From Endocalyx cinctus (Eukaryota > Ascomycota > Sordariomycetes > Amphisphaeriales > Apiosporaceae), in the NCBI GenBank assembly GCA_001600455.1, contig BCKC01000002.1, positions 5,793,682-5,857,681 on the forward strand: a stretch of 64,000 nt of DNA. Reading direction: 5' to 3'. A program made the position numbers and the translations under genes. Under the pieces are notes generated by a model, which saw only the letters and a program-made list of their open reading frames with translations, ran no database searches and had not been told where the DNA came from. This document shows positions 56,132-64,000 of the stretch, piece by piece (the stretch's first letter is position 1; each line of letters begins with the position of its first letter).

Positions 56132-58264
56132 TCATACCTCGCTCTCCGCCTCACCAGCGTCCCCTTCGAGTGCGTATCCTTCAGCAAACCCGTCAGGATC
56201 GCATGTCCTGCTGAGGTCTATCTTGTTTTCGCGGACCCAACCTCTCAACCTCTTCTTATTGAGAAGTACCTTCTTCCTGCCGACCGTCTTCCCCTTTACC
56301 CTACCCTCCCCGTCGTTCTCCTCCCCTCCCTCATCCCGCTGTCCTCCTTCCTCCTCCTTCCCGGCATCCTGTGGGGTATCGTCGGAGGGGGGGTCGCTTT
56401 TTTCCACGACATCCATCTCCCTCAGCACGGTGAGACAATCTTCGGGCACAATCCAAGTTTCCTTCGAGATCTCTTCTATGTCGAGGAGGACCGTCCCGCC
56501 GCGATCGTCGCCTTCCTCGCACTCCAGGCCGAGGAGAAACCTCGCGATCTCGCCGGCCCAGAAGCGCCTGTACCCTTTCCTGCCTAGGTCGGAGATAGGC
56601 TTCTCGGGACCGCCCAGGACCTTCTCCCGCCGCGATATCTCGTACGAAACGCCCATGAGCAGGGTGCCAAGCCCCTTCCGCTGCCACGGCGGAAATACGA
56701 GGATGCAGGCGAGGTTGTTGTTGTCCCACGATATCTTCTCCTTGGAGAAGAAGCCTACGATCTGAGGTCTTGAGGAGGACTGATCATTCTCGTAGGTTCC
56801 TGTGGGTGGCGACGAAGGGGAAGTTGGGGAAGAGGGCACTGTAGTATTATTATCGCTGGAGGCGTTAGGAATACTATTGGTATTAGGAGAAGGTTGTGAT
56901 GCGGGAGGGGTGTAGACTAGGAGAAAGTAATTAAATCCGGTTACGTCGAAGAAGACGGACTTATTGTCGAGGAAGAGCTTCGCGAACAAAGAAAGGTTTT
57001 GGCAGAACAACATGTCGGTCTCGCCATCGACTTCCCACACACTCCATTCGCCTCCTTCTTGTTCCGTTGACAGAGGCATGTCAACGGCCTTCCGCCTCTC
57101 TCGACCACCTTTCCCTTCCTTACCACTACCTGCATCGGTGTTTGTAGTGTCTCCCGTTACACCAATCTTTCTCGTCCTGGGATGCGCATATATCTTGCGT
57201 CCGGGAACGAAGGCTTTCGCCTCGCAGAAGCGCACGTGTTCCCACCACGAGATAAGTTCTCGCGAATATTTGAAGCAACAGGGGCAGACGTACAGACGAT
57301 CTACCATGGGGAGTTCCGTTTTCTCGCGTTGCCTGGCCCCGCCGACCTTCGTCTTGCTCGTCCCTCTCTTGCTGCTGCCGCCGCCGTTATCGCTGTGACG
57401 GCTGTAGTGGTTATTGTGTGTACCCGATTGCGGGTCGCTGCTGTCGCCATGCAGCACTTCCTTTCCGTAATAGGAAGGATACCATGTCTTAAAGCAGACG
57501 TTTCCCAAGACAACCCTATCGACGTTGCGGTCCGACCGAGGGGTAGGTAGCGGTTTCAGCGCTGATTTCTTTTCAGAAGCGGCAGCGGCGCGTTTTTGAA
57601 GGGGCGTGGCGGGTATGAGTGCGGCGGGAGCAGATGAGGGCACTCGGTTCGAGTCCCTCGGTCTCCCGCGCCCTCGTTTAATGATTCTGGTCTCCGCTGT
57701 TGGTGTAGTCTGCTGGTTGAGAGAATTTGTGAGCTGTTGTTGTACTACTTCGCTTCGCGACGTGCGTCGTTTTGGAGGAGTTGGAGTTGTAGTAGTGGAT
57801 GAAGCTGGTCGTATGTTTTCTTTGGATGAAGTCGAAGATGAAGTGACTTGTGCTGCTGTTTCTAATTGATTTCTAGTATCTTCGGATGCATGCGTATGCC
57901 TCGTAGTGCGCGTTCTTGTCTTGAGAGGTTGGTCTCGTTGCCGAGGCTCCTCGTCTCGGATTTCGACCGCTTTCCCCCTACCTCTTCCTCCTCTTGTTAT
58001 GACATTTTTGGGAATAGTTTCTGCCAGCTCGTCAGCCGGGCCAGCTTCAATCCCAACTCCTATATCAGTACCAACGCGTTGGACGCGACCACTCCTTAAA
58101 TGCGATGATTGTTCCTGTTGGTTGGATGCCGATTCTTCGGCGTTCACATAATAGTTTCGAGGGTTCTGTCTCGTTGAACGACGTATCGAAGTATTCTCTG
58201 TCAGATGCGGTTCACGTATATCATCGACCGTGTCATGAGGTTTCTTTCGCTTAAGGGGGGCCAT
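56132..58264 (-). CDS. MYST-family histone acetyltransferase (SAS-like)
   Basis: Single exon; the Met at 58264 (MAPLKRKK) is preferred over 58339, giving 710 aa. The first about 250 residues are basic and disordered, with an AT-hook-like KRGRGRPR (about 196-203). The MYST domain starts near 255 (VCFKTWYPSYYG). Its C2HC finger is C-x2-C-x12-H-x3-C (Cys327, Cys330, His343, Cys347). The acetyl-CoA site QRKGLG follows NLACILVFPP, which carries the expected catalytic Cys; the Glu of GGPEKPISDLG is the expected base. Two low-complexity inserts split the domain, one of about 35 residues after the finger and one of about 45 Ser/Pro/Asn residues. No chromodomain is seen. It is nuclear and would acetylate histones. 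It is closer to Sas2/Sas3 style than Esa1 (inference). Confidence 0.93.
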   Translation of the reverse strand: MAPLKRKKPHDTVDDIREPHLTENTSIRRSTRQNPRNYYVNAEESASNQQEQSSHLRSGRVQRVGTDIGVGIEAGPADELAETIPKNVITRGGRGRGKAVEIRDEEPRQRDQPLKTRTRTTRHTHASEDTRNQLETAAQVTSSSTSSKENIRPASSTTTTPTPPKRRTSRSEVVQQQLTNSLNQQTTPTAETRIIKRGRGRPRDSNRVPSSAPAALIPATPLQKRAAAASEKKSALKPLPTPRSDRNVDRVVLGNVCFKTWYPSYYGKEVLHGDSSDPQSGTHNNHYSRHSDNGGGSSKRGTSKTKVGGARQREKTELPMVDRLYVCPCCFKYSRELISWWEHVRFCEAKAFVPGRKIYAHPRTRKIGVTGDTTNTDAGSGKEGKGGRERRKAVDMPLSTEQEGGEWSVWEVDGETDMLFCQNLSLFAKLFLDNKSVFFDVTGFNYFLLVYTPPASQPSPNTNSIPNASSDNNTTVPSSPTSPSSPPTGTYENDQSSSRPQIVGFFSKEKISWDNNNLACILVFPPWQRKGLGTLLMGVSYEISRREKVLGGPEKPISDLGRKGYRRFWAGEIARFLLGLECEEGDDRGGTVLLDIEEISKETWIVPEDCLTVLREMDVVEKSDPPSDDTPQDAGKEEEGGQRDEGGEENDGEGRVKGKTVGRKKVLLNKKRLRGWVRENKIDLSRTCDPDGFAEGYALEGDAGEAESEV

Positions 58265-59376
58265 AATAGAGAAGTCAGTTCTAGGGGTGGTACATGCTGG
58301 ATATCTGTGATAGAATTTGACGAGAAGATATGATAACACGAAAAGAATTTAAAAATGAATACAGAACACCTGTCAGTTCAATCAATAATCAATAATTTCC
58401 ATTTGCAGCATTAAGTCTATCTATTTAAGTATCTTGGATATTAAGTAAGTTAAGGTACTTACTTAATTTCACTATTAAGTACCTAAGCAGCCACCTAAGG
58501 TAAGTACACAGTACTACTGTAAGTAGGCTCCGTCGGGCTGATGATGTACAACCTAAGAGGTAGGTACCTACCTAGGTAGAAGGTAGGCTGGTGGGCAAGT
58601 ACAGAGTAGAAAAGCTCATATTACCTAATACGACACTTGGTAAATTCACGGACCAGACGTGTCCAATCCACTTGGACATCGCCAGCCCATCCATGACCTC
58701 TAGTTCCTATGCACGTGACATTATAGTATCTCTTACCTTACCTCCAGGGCTAGCAGCCCCCTAGTACTTAGGAGTACTACAGTAACTCGAGATATTATAG
58801 CATTATTCATGGATCCATTCTTAAGTTTTTTTTTTTTTTTTTTTGTTTCTTTAAATATATATATGTACGTGTATTTATGGATCTCTCGATGGATTGATTA
58901 TACTAGTTCGACTCTGCCATACTTCCATTTTTATTTTCATTCATGCTTCGGTCCGTAGACATTCCAATTGAGGAGCCAGGCATCCTGTAGGAACGCTTGG
59001 ATCTAGCCATGTTCTTCCCTTCTTGGTTATTCATCTATTATAGCAAATAGCAAATGTGAACTACCTTGCTTTCCGACCTAGTGATAAACATAAAAGAATT
59101 ACATGCCTGTGACTATCCTCTCTCGATGCCTTCGACTCTAACCCTACAGCATCATACACACGTATGATCTTGGGGCTGAACATCACGCGAGACTGCAAGG
59201 AATAGACAGGAACAACGCCGAAAGAAAAAGGCAAATTTTAAATCGACTATTCCCCGTCTTGCTTAAGAATATCAAATTACACGTATGTTGCAAAGCAAAA
59301 AAAACCAAAGGAGGTGTCAAGTGTTTTGCTTCTCCCGTTGGTGAATTAACCTCCCGTCTACAAATCGATATTATTC
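58265..59376. other. Intergenic with palindromic motif cluster
   Basis: About 1.1 kb between the MYST 5' end and the rpn3 3' end. The segment 58430-58600 is dense in TAAGTACCT/TACCTAGGTA-type palindromes. A T run lies at about 58827-58844. No gene is seen. Confidence 0.5.
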
Positions 59377-60931
59377 TTACATGCCGTCGAAGTCGCCGCC
59401 TAGGTCATCCTCGTCCAGGTCGCCCTCTTGTATCTCCTTGGCCATCTCCCGTTCTCGTTCGCGTGCTTCCTGAGCATTTTTGAGTTCGAGTCGGTGTTGG
59501 TTCATCGGAAAGCGCATAGCCTAATTTAGCCATACAGTTAGAATAGTTTACGAGGGAGGGCTAAAAAAAAATCATGGGTAGAAATAGATTGACATACCTT
59601 GACGCTCTCGTCGTGCAATGCTAAACAAGCTCGGATACGATCGTGGAAGGCTTCGCTCGGCTCTCTGGTAGCGTACACGTCGCCGACCTCTTTGCTCTTC
59701 ATGAAACCTCGCTCCCGATCTAACGTCGCCTCGATGACACCATCGCGAATGGCCTTAGCTACGATATACTCGGCGCTCTCCTCACTGCCTAGATGCAGCC
59801 GGATACAGATGTCTCGTAGAGAAATACGACTGTAGCTCAAGCTCATCATACGGATACCCGTCTTGATTACGTTTTGGCGTAGACGCAGGATAAGCGAGTA
59901 AGTACCATCCCGTGTGAAGGTATCGGCGTGATCTGCGATCGTAGTTTCGAAGTCCTCGAGGTTGCCTACTCGCACAGCCTGGACCAGGAGGAAATACGGA
60001 TGCAGCGCCTGTTCCATAGTGGGCACTCTGAACGTTGCCCTCTCGGGAATATCGCCCATAAGAAGCTCCACTACTAGCAGGAGCTTCTGGGCCGAGAGTG
60101 CAAAGCCGAGGGCACACGAACTCGCAGGAGCCTTCCGAGTGGCGGCGGTAAGATGTTCGTGTGCCTCCGTGTATCGGAGTTGAACAGCGCGGATCCGACC
60201 CAAATAGTACAGAAAGCGGGCCACCTGGTTATTCGCCGCGTTATCGGGGAACTGCGTGTGGGACACGAGAAGGTCTGCCTGGGAGATGTGTGACGTGAGC
60301 AGGTAATTACGAAGAAGGAGAACGATGACCGAGGCCTGGGTATCGATGTCCTTCCTCAGGACGGCTGTCCGGAGGGCTGTAAGTAAGGTTGGCCGGATAG
60401 AGACGATGGGGGAGTGGGGGGACGGGGGAAGAGGTGCAAGCTGTTCGCAGAAGAGGGAGTAGTAGAAGTAAACCTTGGCAGAGAGGGAGTCCAGAGTGCG
60501 GCGGTTTAGGGAATGGATGCGATCAGATAGCTGCTTAGAGAACTCGGCACCACGTCGATATTGCTTTGAATCAAAAAGGGTAACTTGAACTAAGATACTC
60601 AAGAAGATATCGATCTCAGGAATTATATCCTTTCCGGTTTCCTTCTTAGCGCCATTCTTAGTCAAAGCTTTGGGCTCGCTATCAATATCCATCTCCGAAC
60701 CTGTCTGGCGACCTAAGGACATATCTCCCTTTCCGATGGCGGAGAGGATCTGCTTAGCCACGCCAGCGGAGGAGCTAGCAGGAGAGAATGTCTCGGCGAT
60801 GACCTGGCCGAGGATATCTGGTGTGAGGCGTTTTCGGAGGGAAGAGATGGACCGGAGAGCCCTTAGGGAAAATCGAGCGTCGAATAAAGCTACGGCGCGA
60901 TCGAGTAATGCAAAGTTACTCTTGATATCTA

Positions 60932-60964
<33 letters not shown>

Positions 60965-61317
60965 TTGCAGAAATTAGCGGCGGTTAAACGGCGACTTAGA
61001 TATATGGGTAACAACGATACTCATGACGTACCTGCGATAGTCTGGGTGACGGGATCTACTTTGATATCCGAATCCTGAGCCTTATCCGAATCGTCCATGT
61101 TGAGGTCTCCATCAGCATCGGCAGGTGGCGGCTGAGAAGATTGTTTTGTCGTTTTGGATGGGGGAACAACTACCGTCATATCTTCTCCTTCTTTAACACC
61201 TTTCTTGCCTTTTCCCTTCATCGCGGATTTCTCGTCCGTCATGTCGACGTCTTGGTTTTTCCTAACACCGTTCTCGACCGGTTCCTTCCCGTTTGAATGA
61301 GGCGTCTTTCCAGGCAT
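59377..61317 (-). CDS. rpn3: 26S proteasome regulatory subunit Rpn3
   Basis: Three exons (61317-61032, 60928-59598, 59520-59377) give 586 aa. The N-terminal about 90 residues are hydrophilic, with Met-Asp-rich clusters. The body is alpha-helical repeats, with RNYLLTSHISQADLLVSHTQ and YYLGRIRAVQLRYTEAHEHL typical of Rpn3/PSMD3. A C-terminal PCI domain (about 400-505) contains YSRISLRDICIRLHLGSEES and AKAIRDGVIEATLDRERGFM. The terminal exon adds a coiled, then acidic tail ending DDLGGDFDGM. Rpn3 is a scaffold subunit of the proteasome lid. Intron 1 (103 nt) contains a TA microsatellite; intron 2 is 77 nt. Phase agreement and the conserved tail support the joins. Confidence 0.94.
60930..60964. 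repeat. (TA)n microsatellite in rpn3 intron 1
   Basis: About 17 TA units end directly at the acceptor side of the intron and form part of its polypyrimidine/branch region. Confidence 0.8.
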
Positions 61318-62532
61318 AATGCGAGTTCCGGCCTGTTCTGGATGGATGGTTAAGAAAAGAAAAGAGGAAAAAAGGAAATAGAAAGAAGGAAGAAAAAAGA
61401 CTGGGTTGAGGACAATAAATCAAATAAATGATCTATTTAATTGATAATATCGGTGATCGAATAGATGTTTTTTCTTGATTCAAGTTAGGTAAAATCGAGA
61501 TGGATGAATGGATGGATGCGTTGTTGTTGTTGTTGATGATGATGACGATGAAGATGATGATGACCGAAGAGTAATGAAGGGGTCTTGTGTGTGTAAAACG
61601 AAGTAATATGGAATGATAAGTTACAGTTAGGTGCGATTTACTAACAGTAGTTTGAATGATTCGCGCAGCGCGATACTCCGGACTTGTATTCCTTACTAAA
61701 AATGCTAGATAGGCAGTTCTCGGTCTACGTAAGTAAAGTATTATTGGATATTTTTGGAGGGAGAGAGGGTGAGAGAGGGCTAAGCGTAAGGTACTGTTCG
61801 TATTAGGTAAGAAAGCTGGAGGCGCCTATATATACTATGTACCTTAGGTACCTACCTAACCTACCTGCCTACTACCTAAGGTAGTACCTACTGTACAGTA
61901 CCTAAGTTAAGTACCTAGGTAAATGATCAGTACAGAGCACTTTACATAGTAGCTGATAGAGATAATAAAAAGTCTTCCTTTAGTTGTTTACCTAGTTACG
62001 TACCTAGGTAAGTAGTTATGATACTATCAAATATTATATAATTATCAATATTTGGATATCCAGAGTGAACTTAAAGAAAATATAATACGATGAGCCGATG
62101 ACATACCGTACGTGTACATACCTAAGAAGTACTCCGTCAGTCCGTCAGCTACAGTTTTACCTATTCTTACTATTATTACCAGTTTAAGTGGGTACCTATC
62201 CGCTATATTATTCTATGTCATGCTGTAATTTACTGCTTTTGGTGTGTGTTATACTGGCCTAAAAAGCCCGTGATAGGATCTATACGTAGGTCAGTTGCTG
62301 TTGTCAATGGTCATGCTGCTTTTAATCTGACAGCCCTAAGTCTACACTAGTTAGAGCTGCAACCTAATACCTACATAGAGGTACCTTATATATGGATGTA
62401 CATAGTAGTAAGTATTTTTTACACACAAACGAATAAAATTGCATAACTTTGTGCCATTTTATGCCGTATGGAAATTAGTGCATACACCGTAACGTCCATA
62501 CACTACAAGGTTATCATCCAGCATATGGGCTG
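61318..62532. other. Intergenic with dense palindromic motifs
   Basis: About 1.2 kb upstream of rpn3. A triplet-repeat stretch (GTTGTT...GATGATGA) lies at 61520-61562. The 61835-62010 segment holds many TACCTAAGGTA/TACCTAGGTA variants, including exact copies at 61912 and 62001. No gene is seen. Confidence 0.5.
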
Positions 62533-63291
62533 CTAATCCCAGGCGGGAACATCTTTATTAGAGTCAGGATGCATTAATTCAACAATCATTAAGTCGAACA
62601 GGATTCTAGTTCTCATATTATCATTGTAAAAGAGAGCCACAGCAACCGAGATGTTGACCAAAAAAGCTTGTTGAGCTTCATCATAGTCAAATTCATTCCA
62701 AGGCATATTATGGGGACCAGCTCCAAACTAAACAACTATTGCAATGATACCGTCTGTCCATATATCGTTTTTGATAGCGCACCATACCGGATATTTTATT
62801 TACAGAAAAAATGCTCGTCTTCATCCGTACCAGGTTCACTTATGTGAAAGATCATATTATCATCTCTTGCTCTATTGATTTTGGCCTTCAATTCGGCCCA
62901 GGCTTGTTCGATAGGGAAGATTTGACAAGCGTGGGTTTTGTTTAAAAAGTTCAGGTGAAGTATTTCCAGCCCCGAGCCAAGCGCCATCTCTCACACCTGT
63001 CCAAAATACTTCATCTTTGAGGTGAAAAGAGAGGTGTAGTTGTCAAGATGAAACTCTAGCCTTGTTAACGATTACTTGTGCGGATTGAAGTGACCAGAAA
63101 TCTACTTGAGCATGGGCACGTACCTTAGTAAAAATGGTCCTCGAGCCATGGACCACCCAAATGGCTTCTGCGCTCGAAGCAGAAATGTAACTAAGTTTGA
63201 TCCTCGCTAAAAGGCCTTACTTCTCATGTAGCTCCGCGGAGACGAAGGGGGTCATCTCCCTCCGTACGTATCTCACGCCACCGAGCATCAT
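62533..63291 (-). pseudogene. Decayed single-exon gene, about 252 codons, unknown family
   Basis: Read on the minus strand from ATG 63291 to TAG 62533, the sequence gives protein-like text over the whole length, but only with interruptions. There are in-frame TAA at about 63220, TGA at about 63045, and TAG at about 62730, plus a switch to another frame near 62920 and back near 62810. Diagnostic pieces are ASSAEAIWVVHGSRTIFTK, WTGVRDGAWLGAGNTSPELF, QAWAELKAKINRARDDN and PWNEFDYDEAQQAFLVNISV. Start and end lie in the same frame, 759 nt apart, so two compensating frameshifts are the simplest reading. A further TAA sits at the second switch. Most of the stops could come from CAA or CAG by C-to-T change. 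No family is recognised. Introns could explain single breaks but not all. Confidence 0.6.
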
Positions 63292-64000
63292 TTAAGAATC
63301 ATATTAAATTTATGAGTTTAAAAATACTAGGGGGCTGAGAATAAACTAGCAGCGAGAAGGTAGTAAGTCCTTACATCTCACTTGGCGCAAGGAGGCTCTT
63401 TTTTTTTTTTTTTTTTTTAGTTAAAAATCACTACACCACACGTTGTAGAGCTAGGCTCCGAAAGATCTAAGAAGCTGCAATATTCAATCCGCCGATGCGA
63501 CTGTTGCCTCCGCTGGACTTGATTGGATAGTTAACAGTGGCTGAATATAGCAGGTTGGGCTCCCTGTTAGTCCTGGTAGGTGAGATGATAATTGAGTTTC
63601 AAATACGGTTAGACAGCACAAAGAAATACTATTGAATTAGGGTGTATTTGGCAAATACAGTAAATTATAACGTACGGCCTAGAGCAACACACAACCATCG
63701 AACGCCAATCAAGCATGTCAGAATTTCTCCAGTGAAGTTCCAGCCTGGCAACAGGTAGGCTCTGATTTTCCTCATACCGAGATTGTGCATCATCGCCGGT
63801 GGTACAAACTTGTTGGTAAGGCACTCGCCATCCTCTTATTTCACTCTGGCGATTTTTACGATGCTCGATATAGGAGCTTAGGTCTTTTTCCTTTTTGTAA
63901 CTTATTGCCCCTAATCTTGGCGTTTCCCCTACTAGCGGCACCGCAAGGCCGTGGTGCAGCTCCGTGAAGGACGATGGCCTGCCACTAGAATTGAGCCGGG
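63292..64000. other. Right-edge region, possible partial gene
   Basis: A minus-strand frame is open from the window edge (64000) down to a stop at 63609, about 130 codons, with a varied amino-acid mix (for example SYKKEKDLSSYIEHRKNRQS). It has no visible start, domain or splice signal and may be a partial gene or chance. A 20-nt T run lies at 63399-63418. Confidence 0.3.

Noticed and set aside
57650..57680. T-arm-like GGTTCGAGTCCC suggesting a tRNA
   Set aside because: It lies inside the MYST coding exon and no acceptor, D or anticodon stems can be drawn.
62796..62987. PIEQAWAELKAKI resembling the end of a Tc1/mariner transposase
   Set aside because: The surrounding readable frames do not match a DDE transposase, and the same gene remnant explains it better.
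63785..63967. Open + frame at the right edge
   Set aside because: Antisense to a longer minus-strand open frame and without coding bias.

Overview
The window looks like nuclear chromosomal DNA of a filamentous ascomycete (Pezizomycotina, probably Sordariomycetes; the class is inference). Reasons: most genes carry short introns (about 50-150 nt) with GTRNGT donors, CTRAY branch points and YAG acceptors. There is a nuclear-encoded mitochondrial ATP synthase subunit 9, a yapsin-like GPI protease, a Fungal_trans_2 regulator and a DUF7702 membrane protein. GC-richer coding blocks alternate with AT-rich intergenic DNA full of homopolymers and microsatellites. I joined exons by hand from splice signals and reading phase, so protein lengths are model-dependent.

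Layout. 0.6-8 kb: AMMECR1 protein, a tentative 49-aa two-exon gene, an alpha/beta hydrolase, a Rieske/DUF455 fusion oxygenase candidate and a tiny secreted protein. 8-13 kb: gene-poor. 13-20.3 kb: four-TM protein, yapsin-like protease with a long Ser/Thr tail, Ras-like GTPase. 20.3-24.7 kb: gene-poor, rich in short palindromic motifs. 24.7-34.8 kb: secreted carboxylesterase, transcription factor and two MFS transporters, the best candidate for a functional cluster. 36.3-42.6 kb: DUF7702 seven-TM protein, GNAT acetyltransferase, F-box protein, small hydrophilic protein. 42.6-47.7 kb: gene-poor, with long poly-T/poly-A blocks. 47.7-48.4 kb: atp9. 48.4-52.6 kb: gene-poor. 52.6-61.3 kb: low-complexity hypothetical protein, short-chain dehydrogenase, MYST acetyltransferase, 26S proteasome subunit Rpn3. 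62.5-63.3 kb: decayed gene with in-frame stops and frameshifts.

How genes work together. Housekeeping genes (atp9, rpn3, MYST, AMMECR1) are interspersed with accessory-type genes. The only neighbourhood suggesting a shared task is 24.7-34.8 kb: secreted esterase, regulator and exporters, consistent with breakdown or export of an ester-containing compound (inference). No CRISPR array, rRNA, tRNA or intact transposon was recognised. I found no clear new biological system. The strongest leads are the Rieske-DUF455 fusion, the decayed gene at 62.5-63.3 kb, the regulator lacking a zinc cluster beside esterase and transporter genes, and several over-represented intergenic motifs.
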